From NCBI GenBank assembly GCA_032988165.1, contig JANTQF010000120.1:37638-101637 (forward strand): a stretch of 64,000 nt of DNA. Reading direction: 5' to 3'. Positions 11,929-23,784 of this stretch are shown here, piece after piece. How positions within the stretch are numbered: position 1 is the first letter of the stretch; every line of letters begins with the position of its first letter. The notes under the pieces were generated by a model that ran no database searches, was not told the DNA's origin, and saw nothing but the letters and a program-made list of their open reading frames with translations. Source of the DNA: Emmonsiellopsis sp. PD_33. Lineage: Eukaryota; Ascomycota; Eurotiomycetes; Onygenales; Ajellomycetaceae. A program made the position numbers and the translations under genes.

Positions 11929-12523
11929 ATGTCATCCACAAGAGCCCTCCACACAAATGACCTTCTCCTCCCTGTTACAGAAATCAGGGTAACCATGCAT
12001 ACTTTGGGGATTATTTTTGAGTCTGATACGCGCAGCGAAAACCATACATCCATATATCTCCTCACAGGACAGAGAAGTTCCGTGCAGCTCAACATGATCA
12101 AAGCTAATCCAACGGCCGTAATGGGCACTCTGGAACGGAAATTTTGTATGTATGAGGTGTCGAATACCGCTCTCCACGACATCGATCTGCGAGCCATCGA
12201 GGGGCTGACTGTTGGAAAAATCATCGATCTCCTGGAGTAAAAGGGTAGAGATAAGTACCAATTGGCCCCTAGTGAAGTCGGATGCCCCTTCTGGGTGTAA
12301 GTCAACTCCACGCCACAGATATGCACAGGAAAAGTGTTTGACTAATGAGTTGCATTAACTAACCCGCACCAGTAAGACGATGCTCCAAGATATGGAGGAC
12401 CCTGGCTATATCGACCCGGCTAGCCCAATCAGAGTAAGCCAGGCCTACGAGGACATTGAGTATAATTACTCCAAGGGCCAAGCTCGCGAATTGAGCCCGA
12501 TAGTCCCAGGAGTGTTCGTGTAG
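11929..12523 (+). pseudogene. DUF7770-like protein, disabled by a single in-frame stop
   Basis: Two exons (11929-12296 and 12373-12523) join with consensus GTAAGT..CAG sites and would encode about 171 residues. The only defect is TAA at 12238-12240 (codon 104), between KIIDLLE and KGRDKYQLAPSEVGCPFW. Family-like features continue on both sides: HTSIYLLTG and SVQLNM before, and the Cys-x-Phe-Trp region after. I recognise this arrangement as the fungal DUF7770 family with moderate certainty; its function is unknown. A CAA-to-TAA change would explain the stop. If the stop is a sequencing error, the gene is intact. It converges with the APH gene. Confidence 0.55.
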
Positions 12524-12682
12524 CGCGCTTGGGTTCCCACCGGTCACTGAAAAGAGAAGAAGAAACATCTGGATTGACGGGAGGGTGCTTTAGCCAGGAG
12601 ATATTCACTCATATTGGCGTATCCATTGCTAAACAGGTGTTAGTCGTGTATATGAGACAAAGCCGTTAAGGAGTGGAATGTT

Positions 12683-13594
12683 TTACAACGCGCAACGCAT
12701 GCTCGCAGCTCGAGCTCTCTGGATTAAAACCAAGTCTTTCTTCTCCTGGTCCGTCAACACAATAGTCTCGTTCACAGCTTGACGAAACATCTCAGAGTGT
12801 TCATCAAAGTAAAACTCAATGGCGGCGACCTCGTAGATTCGCGGGAGAAACCCTGCAAAGCCCCAGTCCAGAAGACAAAGAGAGCCGTCTTCCATGAGGA
12901 TAATATTGCGACGACACACGTCCAAATGGCAGAGCACCAGAGGATATGATTTAAAGTCGACAGACTTGTTGATGACGGCAATCCGTCTGTTGACCCAAGC
13001 ATTGAGGTCTTCCACAGAACCAAATTCAGTCTCAGCGTCATGGTAGCCCCAGATATTGCCTCGAGGCACCCCACCACCCACAGGACCAGGGACGTTTCTG
13101 CCTCGCACGCTATGGAGATGGCTGACGATGCCAGCAAGGCGTTCTGTCATGTCCTTGTAAACCTCAACATCAAGTTCATCTAATGTCTTGCCCGGGATGT
13201 ACTCCATGAACAGATAACCAAAGAGCCACACTGGTTTAGAAAGATCCTGACACTGGAAGTAACGATAAACCTGCGGCACGCGAACAATCTTGGGATCTAG
13301 ATGCTGGTAGGCATATTGCCGTGTTGCTGTTTCGCCTGGGGTGGCAGTAGGGCCGAACTTAACGACGATACCCCCCGGAAGCCTGACAACAGGGGGAGTG
13401 TCTTTTTTGATTGGATTCTGCTTGCGATCAAAGTACTTGCAAAGACCAACAAGCCAGCGCTGGGGAGCGAAGCGGATGAAAAACCGGGCAAGTATGTGAA
13501 CAACCCTCTCCATGGGTCCGTCCAGCGCTACGCGTAGTAGTAGTGCAAGGGCCCGGTTAAGTTCTAGAGATGCAAAGGTAGTCCACAAAGGCAA
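12683..13594 (-). CDS. Aminoglycoside phosphotransferase (APH)-family kinase-like protein
   Basis: Single-exon gene of 303 aa, typical of the large fungal APH/choline-kinase-like family. The substrate is unknown, and the name does not imply drug resistance. The protein-kinase-like lobe order is visible: a Lys-containing strand GGIVVKFGP (about 74-82), the hinge YLFMEYIPGKTL (about 127-138), the Brenner motif HLDVCRRN (about 223-230, catalytic Asp and Asn present) and the metal-binding DWGFAG (about 243-248). The ATG at 13594 opens a plausible amphipathic N-terminus. No damage is seen. Confidence 0.85.
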   Translation of the reverse strand: MPLWTTFASLELNRALALLLRVALDGPMERVVHILARFFIRFAPQRWLVGLCKYFDRKQNPIKKDTPPVVRLPGGIVVKFGPTATPGETATRQYAYQHLDPKIVRVPQVYRYFQCQDLSKPVWLFGYLFMEYIPGKTLDELDVEVYKDMTERLAGIVSHLHSVRGRNVPGPVGGGVPRGNIWGYHDAETEFGSVEDLNAWVNRRIAVINKSVDFKSYPLVLCHLDVCRRNIILMEDGSLCLLDWGFAGFLPRIYEVAAIEFYFDEHSEMFRQAVNETIVLTDQEKKDLVLIQRARAASMRCAL

Positions 13595-14798
13595 TCAATC
13601 ACATGATAGCAGCATGAAAGCTTTCCTCGCAGGCCGCAACGAGCCGAAAAAAGTCCACCAAGACCAGAAAAGGGTATCTCTCGCAAGAACAAGAATCCTT
13701 CAAGGGTACATGCTATAGCCACCGATGGGAAATTAAGCTTCCTTGAATGTATTTATTCATGTGAAGAAAATAGGAGCTCATAAATGTTTCGGCCCAACCA
13801 TGTCCGAATAAAGGAACAAGCAAACAACAACAGAAGCCACGAGGACTGTAATGGCGGCAAGGTAGTTCTTACACGCAACAGCTGCTCCCGCGTGTCAAAA
13901 GCATTCTCTAATCCACGAGGCCAGAGGTATCAGAGGGTTTCATCAAAAAGGGAATGGAAATATGCAGAAGATGACCCAGAAGACGGTAAACCACCATTTC
14001 ATCCTGCATCATGTGGCTCTTGGATGCCCCTCGGGTTTTTGCCCACGCAGAGAGAATGCATATATCGGATTCAAACCATAGAGTCCCGGTGGCGTACGGA
14101 GTAGACGCAGCCTGTATCGCGTTGCTGGGATAAACAGATGCGCTTCTAACTACTAGGTAAGCGTGGGAAACACTGTATTCATAGTGGAAATGGTGACCCA
14201 AGTCCGATAGCAAACCGCAAGGACCCTTAATCTGCGGCGTGTGACTACTGGTCGGGGTTGGCGGGAGCAGAGCCTGGAGAGCGTAGGCGCCATCCGGCCA
14301 ATTGTTATCGACTATTTGGCCCAACCCCCGGCAGCTGTTGGTGGCTAACTGCGTTATCGCGCAGCTGCGTTGTTTCGGAGGCTGGGTGTTCATATTTTTA
14401 GATTGCATGCATGTTGGGGCGGGGAACAAAACGTCCAAGAGCCCCAAGAGGATGTGCGACGTGTTTTTCGCAGACACAATGGGTAGCAAACGAGGTACAC
14501 CTGCAACGATGGAATTCCGATTCTTCCTCAGCTTGAAGTTAGGGACAGCATTGTGATGGTATTTGAATGTTGCTGACTGGCGGGAGTATTCATTTAGAAC
14601 CATTTCTTGCCCCAATTCCTGTCACCTGTTATTGCGTGCTGCATCCGCGCGACAGCACAATCACACTGCATCCATCTGAACCCCTGAAGTTGGTCGGCAG
14701 ATGGAGGTGGTTGGGCAAATGAATTAGGGCTTGCTGAGTCATGGTATCCACTAACCCAAATCTAGACTAGCGCCCGATATTCTACGGTCTATCCAAAC
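13595..14798. other. Intergenic 1.2 kb up to the copia element
   Basis: No supported gene. A 235-codon minus-strand open frame (14615-13908) exists but shows no recognisable domain, signal or splice structure. The bases CAAAC at 14794-14798 are the left copy of the copia target duplication. Confidence 0.5.
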
Positions 14799-14913
14799 TG
14801 TTGGCGGCCATAGGCCTCCAGTCTCCTGATCAGGCTTAGCATGATTACATGATCACACAGTAGATAGATTCTCTCACTAGTGTAGCAATCAGAGAACCTT
14901 CAACCTTCCCACA
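14799..14913 (+). repeat. 5' LTR of the copia element
   Basis: 115 bp, begins TGTTGGCGG and ends CTTCCCACA. It differs from the 3' LTR at about 15 positions, all transitions. Confidence 0.95.
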
Positions 14914-14926
14914 GGTTATAGCCCAG
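14914..14926 (+). other. Copia primer-binding site, half-tRNA type
   Basis: GGTTATAGCCCAG follows the 5' LTR directly. It matches the complement of the initiator tRNA-Met anticodon arm, the internal priming site used by Drosophila copia and yeast Ty5, apart from small differences expected from decay. Confidence 0.65.
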
Positions 14927-17900
14927 TTAGTACATTTTTTAATTAAAAATGCTGCATCAAAGACTGGAAGGTTCACCTGAATTGGATATTATATATATTC
15001 TATAGTGAGATATTTAATTGCCTAAAATTCACACATCTTTATGATATTTAAGGCAGATTTTGAAGATTTTCAGCATGCAAAAACTTTTTTAGAGATAAAT
15101 CAGTAGATTTTTTGAATTTTAATGAACAGCTGCACTACTTGCAGCTAGATCCTAAGGTCATATAATATTAAATAGGATATCTAATGAGATGTCTCTCACC
15201 CTTGAGTCTACAGTGGATATTACTAGTACTTATCACACTACTCATTCAATAGCAAATTGTAGGACTACAGGCCCTTCATGATTTATAAATTCTAATTATT
15301 GGGCTTTCAAGCCCACCTTGCCTGACCTTTCTGAGGATGAGAATGAGAAGATGGATTGCCTCTTACAGCCTGATGAGATACTTAGTATTTCATATGATCT
15401 AAATGCTATTATTATTATGATATAGAAGATACTCATCTAGATGATAAAGTAACTGTTCACCTCTATGAGATCTATTTAATGAGAAGAAATAGAGTGAATA
15501 GTAGCTAAGATCTATCATCAATTATTAATAATGATTACTCCTTATGACCCTTATAAAGATGAGCTTCATGAGTATTAGAAGGAACTTTAATAGGCAATTA
15601 AGATTAAAGATATTATCATCTTTAATAGTATAAATTATAATCTGTAGTACATGAGGATTCTGGCAGATGCTAAGGCAATTAGTGTGAAGGATATCATTTT
15701 TAGAAATGAATATACTTTAACCTCTATGAGTCATTATGAGCAGGCCAAGTAGTTAGCATATTTACAGATATTATATCACTACATTCTTACTAGTCTGTGA
15801 GGCAATATTCAGGCTGTTCTCAGAGAATTGGAACCTAACCTAGCTATAAATATATGAGAGAAAATCAATATAGAGTATATAGTCTCCCTAGTGGAGGAGC
15901 ATATAATAATTATCAAGGAATTAATGACTCTTTAAGTTAAAAACACTAACTATATGCCCTATCTCAGATATTTTTATTATCTAGTTACACAACATAAGAA
16001 TCTTGCAGTCAGAGTGGGAGACATTTACTATGACATCTTCCTCTTGAGACTTAAAGATTTTTAGAAGGTATTTATGAAGATTTAGTTGAATGAGTTTTTT
16101 TCCACTGGTCAGAGCTGAATCTCAAACATTAATATTAATAAACTTAGTAAGTAATTATTAAATTGTTATAATAAGAAAATGATAGCTCTAGCCTCATAGA
16201 ATTTATTAGTGAATTCTGCAGCTACTACTCTCTCTACCTCTAGTATAAAGCCCCTTAAGGGCAAGTGTGGTTATTACAAGATATCTGGGTATGATAAAGA
16301 TAAATACTGAACCCTACACCCTAACTTAAAGTCTAATTGGGTAAAGGCTGAGGATGTAAAGAAGGTAAAAGATAAGAATAAGAGTAAGGGTAGTATATCT
16401 GATGATTCTAGAAAGGAAGAAAATGATAAGAATTTAATGTCAAATCAACTTTCTATAAATACTATAATAATTCACATGGAGTAGGGTAAGGTATTTTTAA
16501 CTATATTTGCCCTGAATAACTCCTTACAACTCTAATATTTGAATATATACATCAGTTTCAATATAATAGGTAAACATCATTTAATCTTGGACTATGGTCT
16601 GTATAAGAGCAACCTCAGTGTTGACTCTGCCACTAATGATAAAGCTAGAGTAAAGGAAATTGATAATATAATTCTAGATGTGGAAGGAGGAGATCTTGCA
16701 CTATATGAGGTTCATTATCTTCTAAATTTAGTAGTTAACTTACTATTATATACCTATTTGGAGAATCAGGATTACTAGTTTATATTGTCCAATACAACCC
16801 TATCATACTTCATTTGTAAGGCCCTGAATGGTGTTATTTTTAATGCAGTTAGAACTACAATGAGAGATGTTTACAGGATTATGAAATGTAACTTGAAATT
16901 GGATGTTAACTATATTAGTAGAGTGATGAATTATATGATAAAATCACATGAATATGGAGATTCTGATATGGTCTGAAAAATTGGTTTTGCAGCTGTTGCT
17001 ACTACTACTACTATAACTCTAATCACTAAGTTAGAATCTACCTCTAAGGGTAAAACTCTCATGGAGTAGCATAGAGATTTTGAGCATGTCCATGTGGGTG
17101 CTATTATTATGATATCTAAGAATCCTCATATAGGGGTCAAAATTATTAACCTGAAATTAAATTTTTACTGTACCAACTATATACAGGTCAGAATGACTTG
17201 GCATTTCTCTCAAACACTAATATCTTATATACTTTAGGCTGTGGAGAAGATCCATATTGATCTTACAGGGAGAGGTAAGATGTTAGAAGATCTATCTGAT
17301 TATCCTCTGAAGTCTTGCTAAGGGATGAAATACTTTATACTACTGATGTGTGACATAACATGCTATAGATAGGTATATTTTTTGAACTTAAAAGATCTAG
17401 TAGTTGATTTTTTCAGGTACTAGCTCAGATTCATGAGTAATATGAGGTATAGCATCCTGGCAGTCATTCATATAGATATAGATGGTATTTTTTGCTCTGT
17501 CTAAATACAGTAGATTATAATTAATTATGAAATTAAATGGGAATCTATGATATCTCAGTCATCTCATTAGGATGTAGTCTCTGAATGAGGAATCTATATG
17601 ATTATAAGATGAATGAGAGCTATTCTCATACAGAGTAATCTACCTAAGAAATTCTGGGTAGATATCTTACATGTAGTCATTATAATAACTAATAATACTC
17701 CTATATCTATGGTTTTATATAATAAAAAGTTCTGGCTGCAGACAGCAGATTTAGTTACCTCTAGCCCTCATAAGATTCTGTGAAGCACTCTCATGAATGC
17801 CCCATTAAAAGTCAAACATTTTTATTAACTCAGGGTGGATATTTATGCCCACCTGCATGGTTTGCAGAAGCCCACAGACAAGTTATCCCCTTATGGGAGA

Positions 17901-19901
17901 TTATATAAGTTGATTGGATTTAATAGGACATTAATTTTTTGACTCTGAGATTTTATTGTAGATAAGATTATAGTATCATCTGATGTTAGATTTATATGAG
18001 AAAAGATGGATTCAGACTGTAGAATTTGATTTGCAGAAGAGGAACTAACCTCTGAGGCCTCTAATGACTTAAATATAGAATCAATTTTTATAGTAGATAA
18101 GGATACTGAGGCTCCTATAGATATTAAATAGTTATATCTAGTACTAGCTTTTATAACTTACACTCTCTCCCCTGATATAGGTAGTCTTTCTAAATCATAT
18201 AATGATACTATATCTAGACCAGAGGGGGTGGGAAAATACTAGTGAAAATCAATGTAGTGTGAGATCTCTAATTTTAAATGTTACAAGATGTGGTATCTCA
18301 TCCCCTGATTTAATGTACTAGTTAGAGAACTAGTAGCATCAGATTACTAAGTGTTTATTGAAAAAGATTAGCCTCAAAATCTGAATGTGGATTCTGATGG
18401 CATCCTATAGAAATCCCATTAAGTGATTTGTAGTAATTAGCTGAAGAAGAGTAGTAGGAAGGAAATCTATACATTTATTATAACTAACACTGTGAACTGC
18501 ATGTTATTCACTATAATAACTTAGTAGAGGTAGATGTTATAACAGATTAATATTATATTAATCTATCTATATGGCTGTCTGGGTAAGGTGATTTATATGA
18601 GGTAACTTATTAGCTTTAAGGTAGATGCTCTGAAAATGCTTATCTGTGCTATTAAGGGTAGTCTCTATGAACTTGATCTGATTGCAAGGATTTGATATGA
18701 ATGCTTAATAGATTATTTATATGATTTAGAATTTATTGTAAGCTTTTATGACCTGGCTCTCTAGTATTACATGGAGAAGCTGCATCTCTATATAACTATA
18801 TATATTAATGATTTGAATATAGTCTCTGAAGTTCCTAAAAATGCTGACTAGCTAGTGAAAGCTCTCAGTGAGAAACTTGAGGTTAAGAATTTACATGAAC
18901 TAATGAAATATCTAGGTATGAAAGTTAACTACAGGCTTGATGGTATCAAATTGACTCATCAACACTATATTGAGTAATTAGTAGAGGATTTCTATTTGAA
19001 TGATACTATTACTATTAGTATACTCATAAAGAAGACTTTTTGCATTGATGATTTCTTTCTTCCTGAGAATAAGGCAGGTTTTATGAAGTAATATTTTCAA
19101 CAGGATGTAAGTTGTATTTAATATCTTGCAGTTAAAACTTGATCTGATATCATGCATGCAGCCTCACTACTTAGGCAGTATAATGTGAACCTCACTCTAA
19201 AATTATGAAAGATACTATTACATATTATCTGATATTTAAAGGGAACTCCTGGAATTAGACTCTGATATAAATATCATTCTAATGGCCTGAATCTGGTGTT
19301 CCCAAATGATGCCTACCTTCCTGTCAGATATATAGATTCTGATTGAGTAGAACTATTAAATAATGAATAAAAATCCACATCTAGTTATATCTTCAAGCTT
19401 GCAGAATCTCTAATTTCATGGTGTTCTACTAAATAATCCTATGTGACTCTCAGTTCAAATGAAGTTAAATATATTACACTCAGTGAGGTAGTTTGTAAAG
19501 CAATGTGGATCTAGAATCTCATATTAGAGATTGGATTTATCACTATATCTTCTATATAGGTTTTTATGGATAATAAGAGTACAATTAACCTTGCCTAAGT
19601 CACTGTGATTATAGCTCATAGCAAGCATATAGATATGTGTTTTTATTACTCATAATCTCAATTGAAGAATAGCATTATAGTGTTGGATCATATTGATATG
19701 ACTAAAATGGTGACTGACAGCCTAATAAAGCTTCTAGGCACTATTACTTTTGCATGATTCATTGATTTGCTAGGGATTTCTACTGGGGATGATAGGAAGT
19801 AGCAAGTCTGGTCATGTATCTAGGTTTTTTCTCTGTCTGATGATATTTTGTTGTTTTTCAGTGTTTTTTGTGAGATCTACACTTTTTGTGCAGCTCTGCT
19901 T

Positions 19902-19910
19902 GAGGGGGGG
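19902..19910 (+). other. Copia polypurine tract
   Basis: GAGGGGGGG abuts the 3' LTR, as required for plus-strand priming. Confidence 0.85.
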
Positions 19911-20025
19911 TGTTGGTAGTTGTAGGCCTCTGGTCTCCTGATTGGGCTTAGCACAATTATGTGATCACACAGTAGATAGATTCTCTCACTAGCATAGCAA
20001 TCAGAGAACCTTCAACCTTCCCACA
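19911..20025 (+). repeat. 3' LTR of the copia element
   Basis: 115 bp, begins TGTTGGTAG and ends CTTCCCACA. It is followed by the right target-duplication copy CAAAC. Confidence 0.95.
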
Positions 20026-20647
20026 CAAACCTCATTCTTTGTTCCAACATCAAGGGCACCCTTACAGCCACCGTTTCCACGCGATTCGCTATCTCGACTA
20101 CGAGAATGGTTGAGGTACTCCGTATATTGCACCTGCTTGAATGCAATCCCGCATAACAACTAATGAGAGATTAGTACTAGTAGTACTTAAAACCGGTAAA
20201 ATGCCTACGGTTGCACGAAGAAATCTGTTACTCCGTGTGCATGTTACATTTCCCACCAGAATGAGGGTTGGGGGCTGGAACAGGGAAGTTCCGATATCAG
20301 CTAGACTGTCTAACAGCGGAACGTCCATCCCTGAACCGTCTTTGTTGACCTGATCGTCCTAAACAATGCTCAATTTAATGGCGGGTCGTCCCCAGCCAAG
20401 CAAACTCATCCTGGAATTTCGGTATGTCGAGGTACTGCAAGCTCCCGCCTTTCGACGTGTCCTCTGCCCGCTTTTCGGCTTTTAACCTTCTGGGTCCCTC
20501 CGTTGTGGGCTTCACCCGTTTATGCCCTTTTGTTGCGCCCGCAATCTTGGACTCGCCGTCTAGGAGTGAGTCTTCCCTAGGAAGAGGGAACCTTAGATAT
20601 CTACACAACCGCATTGTCATTGGCGTGTACAATTGACGCAGGCAACG
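20026..20647. other. Intergenic: upstream region of the mucin-like membrane protein
   Basis: Base composition returns to normal immediately after the copia element. This segment probably holds the promoter of the gene starting at 20648. No gene is supported on either strand. Confidence 0.5.
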
Positions 20648-21963
20648 ATGCCTGCTCATTTTCGTCGTCAGATAAACACATGCGAGCCAGGCACTGGCAC
20701 ATTTTATAGGTGCACGCCTGGGGGGTTTGTTGGATGCTGCAAAATCGACGCATGCACGCCAGAAGGATGCCCTGATGAGTACGCGAGTCCTCCGGCTGAC
20801 CAGACTCCAGCCACCCGGCCGACCATTGGCACTCCAACAGCTGCCACTCCGTCGACCATTGACACTCCAACAGCTGCCACTCCGTCGACCACTCTGCGGA
20901 CTACCGCTCCAGAACCTACCACTACACCATCGATCTTTTCGCAGTCGGGCACGGCTGGGCCAGCAGCTTCTCCAACCGCAACCGCGGCAGGTAGTCCTCT
21001 CCCAGGGGCATCCTCATCTGGCGGATCATCTAATGGCGCATTAATTGGCGGTGCCGTTGGAGGAGTGCTCGCTATCGTCCTTATTCTCATTGCACTATTT
21101 TTATTTTGGCGAAAACGACGCAAGAATCAGCAAGAACAACCACCTCCTTTTACGCAAGAGGATGCAGCGATAGGCATGGCTCTTGGTAGGGAACCCAAGG
21201 GTTCTCCTAGCCAGAGTGCAACGAATAGTCCAGATCCGTCGGGCAACGGATACTCCGGCAAGCTAGAAGGTTAGTAGGAAACATTAAGGCTATCCTCATA
21301 TTTACCGGGGAAAACGTATAATCATCTGACTTTGATTTTATCTCAACAGCCGGCGGGATTGGAGCCGAAAAACGGGACACTTCAGGTACAATTTCGCCAT
21401 ACCGCCTCTCAGCAACTGCGTCAGACACAACAACCCTAATGGGATCACCGGATCTCGGGTCAGGTTCAGTTTCAAGCATAGGCTCCCCGGCACTAGGAAG
21501 AGGCTCGGTAAACCTGACCAACGACCGCAAATCCGGAATCATCCAGCTCGGGACGCTCAGCGAGGCACCCGATTCGAGCATCGATGGGGTCCGTAACTCA
21601 ATTCCCTCTGAACTCCTCGCCAGCGTACCAGCCCGTAAAGACATCACCCCCGAACTGGACGACACAATGACACGACCGGGCAGGGCGGAACTACCCACGG
21701 AACCAGAGAGAAATCTGATAAATGTACCTCGAGATTTGAAGCCTGGTTCTGGCGCCACGCCCGGAGGCCCGCATGTACCAGGAACGAGCCAAGTCCAGCC
21801 TGAAGTATCGGTAACATCACCTGAAGGCGTCACTTTCGGGTCGAATTTAAATACGGATAGGAGAAGGACGCAGTCCCCGGATAACCATGTGATGAGTTTC
21901 ATGTCTTATGATGCGGTGCGTCCGGCGGAGCTGGATTCTGAGGCCGTCCAGCGGCCTCAATGA
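20648..21963 (+). CDS. Cys-rich, Ser/Thr/Pro-rich single-pass membrane protein
   Basis: Two exons (20648-21269 and 21350-21963; 411 aa) joined by a GTTAGT..CAG intron. The N-terminal 45 residues contain a compact cysteine motif (CEPGTGTFYRC, then GFVGCCKIDAC and GCPD). A Thr/Pro/Ala-rich stretch likely to be O-glycosylated follows, with two 11-residue repeats. The single membrane helix is at about 131-154 (GGAVGGVLAIVLILIALFLF) followed by a basic stop-transfer RKRRK. The cytosolic tail is about 250 residues, rich in Ser and Pro. The organisation resembles fungal cell-wall stress-sensor-like membrane proteins, but the ectodomain is not a WSC domain. No classical signal peptide precedes the Cys motif; an upstream exon cannot be excluded. 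Function unknown. Confidence 0.75.
20821..20886 (+). repeat. Coding tandem repeat, 2 x 33 bp
   Basis: Two 33-bp units differing at one base encode TIGTPTAATPS and TIDTPTAATPS in the stalk of the membrane protein. Copy number may vary between strains. Confidence 0.9.
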
Positions 21964-23001
21964 TTGAGATATCTAGAGCATCACATTTACGATAATCCGT
22001 ATTGGTGCGAAAGTTGTGAGAACGACCCACATTCCTCTCGAAAAGCCACCCATATACTTGACGAACGAAACCGTGAGGAACCATGACGTTTATTTGCATA
22101 TGCGCCTCAGACCTGAACGTCGTCATAACCCCTTGAGCTTTCGTTACATGGAGCATACATACCCACGTCCACGACGATAATCCTATGACTGAATATACCC
22201 ATCCAATCAGCATCTAAAACCCCATCTGTCGATTTCCCCAATCAGCCCCGTTATATATACCACCTAATTGCTAAGCCATTTGCCTCGCAGTTAATCCGCA
22301 TGAGCGCGTTTTCGCAAGATTATTCATTCCTACTACATCCAAAGGGCGTTTTGTTCTTGCTGGGCTTTTGTCACGGCAAATCCATATACCTCGTGAATAT
22401 GCTTAATCAGATAATATAATTTTTACCGTTCTCAATAAATATCCAGATCCAAAATTATTTCATCTTGCCGTGCTCTGCAAAGTTGAAACACTGCGCAGAG
22501 GATTTCCTGGCTCTTTCAAGACCGTTCGATTTGTCTCTTCTATCCAAGGGGGTATGAAACTGGACGAACTGAATACGGAATCAAGTAACGAGTTATGCTA
22601 GGATAGGATTGCACAGGAACAAGTTGATGTGGTAGTTCTAGGAGCAGATAATATGATTGCAGAATTGTTTTGCTCGTACTAGCCCATCCCGCGAAGTATG
22701 ACAGGCTAACAAACATATGGCAAGAAGGAAGAAAACAACCAGTCTCTCGATACATTTAAACGGGCCATTTGGGAAGGAAAGGGGGTTCGGTCCTTCGAGG
22801 TCTAAATGCAACAGAAAGCAAGGAAAAGGGAAGAAAAGAAAGCAAGGGGTTGGAACGTGTACAGCGTGATTTGCCATCAACCTGTTAAACTAAGAAACAC
22901 AAACAAGTTGGCGGGAGGATGACAATGTACTCTCAAGAGGGTAGGACGGAATAGGTGCCAGACACAGGGTGTTATAGGACAATGATCCGGCCCTATTTCC
23001 G
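21964..23001. other. Intergenic 1.0 kb between convergent genes
   Basis: 3' flanks of the membrane-protein gene (plus) and the first BTB gene (minus). No supported gene or structured element seen. Confidence 0.5.
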
Positions 23002-23784
23002 CTACTCATTTTCGGAAACCCGACGCCGAGCTCGTTTAGTCGGAGTCGACTTAAGCGGAGTCGACGAGGAAGCTTTGTTTTTCCGGATTATGGACTGTAT
23101 CATTTCCAAAGTGAACTCGCGAGGTAGGTCAAGAGACTTAAATCCATCGCATTTCATGAGTGCTTCGGCATGGTGACCTGCAATATAACCTAATCTGCGC
23201 TGGACATGGGAGTCTTGGGTTGCGTTGAGCATTGTTGTTGTTGTTGCGATGAAACTCTCGACGTTCCATGCCATGTGAAAGGTAGATTCAATTGAACCCA
23301 TGCAATCACGTCCCAAGCCCGCAATCCCCAGGTAATCTGCGATAGCATGCAACCGGATGAGGGGGTCTAATTTGGCATTCATTTCTATGGTAGTATCGGC
23401 GGTTAGCATACTGGGCGCGTCAATATTTCATAGGGCTATTTACCTTGGTCGTTTGCCGAAGGGTTGAACAGGGAATTTGTTTCTCCCATGTAGAGATAGT
23501 CAAGCATTTCTTTTACAATCTTAACGTCGAAATCATCCAGGTATATGGTGTTCGTGAGCGATTCCTGCTTGCCCCAGATTTAATTAGTATTGCTTAGACT
23601 GAAACCGGCCTACCAGTCTCACCTTGAAACTCCCATCAGCCGCGGCTGCAATGACAGGAGACTGGGTGCACACCACAGCTTTGTGAACATGGAAAAGCTC
23701 CTCTTGACAGCTGATTTTGAAATCTGTATACTTTCCCGAGCCCAGTAGCGATGAGATCCACGCTGGATGAGTTGGAGCTCCCAT
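23002..23784 (-). CDS. BTB/POZ domain protein
   Basis: Three exons on the minus strand: 23784-23623, 23567-23444 and 23384-23002 (669 nt, 222 aa), all with GT..AG ends. The BTB fold starts with SGKYTDFKISCQEELFHVHK followed by SPVIAAAADGSFK. The middle exon carries the strand LTNTIYLDDFDVKIVKEMLD and the helix DYLYMGE. The C-terminal part has the HAIADYLGI segment common in fungal BTB proteins and a basic tail TPTKRARRR that could be a nuclear localisation signal. Such small proteins may act as CUL3 adaptors, but no partner can be read from the sequence. An in-frame upstream ATG at 23952 would add 56 residues without family similarity, so I prefer 23784. It is a paralogue of the damaged gene at 24.6-25.4 kb. 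Confidence 0.8.

Larger units (their letters stand above)
14799..20025 (+). mobile_element. Complete Ty1/copia LTR retrotransposon, heavily mutated (RIP-like)
   Basis: A 5,227-bp element with two 115-bp LTRs (TGTTGG...CCCACA), an exact 5-bp target duplication CAAAC on each side (14794-14798 and 20026-20030), a primer-binding site and a polypurine tract. On the plus strand, decayed gag-pol can be followed in copia order. The gag zinc knuckle at about 16263-16315 reads C-G-Y-Y-K-I-S-G-Y with Cys, His and Trp codons changed by G-to-A or C-to-T. Integrase includes HIDLTG (about 17253) and GRLYKLI. Reverse transcriptase has YINDL in place of YVDDL (about 18800). RNase H includes DNKSTINLA and HSKHIDM (19570-19640). 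Stops occur every few dozen codons, so it is not autonomous. Confidence 0.95.

Noticed and set aside
13908..14615. 235-codon minus-strand open frame
   Set aside because: No domain, signal peptide or splice structure, and mixed composition. It could be real but cannot be supported from sequence alone.
16539..16976. Two short open frames of 79 and 63 codons
   Set aside because: They lie inside decayed copia gag-pol and are stop-free intervals, not genes.
14799..20025. Possibility that the AT-rich block is mitochondrial DNA or a centromere
   Set aside because: Exact LTRs, target duplication and ordered copia domains explain it fully.
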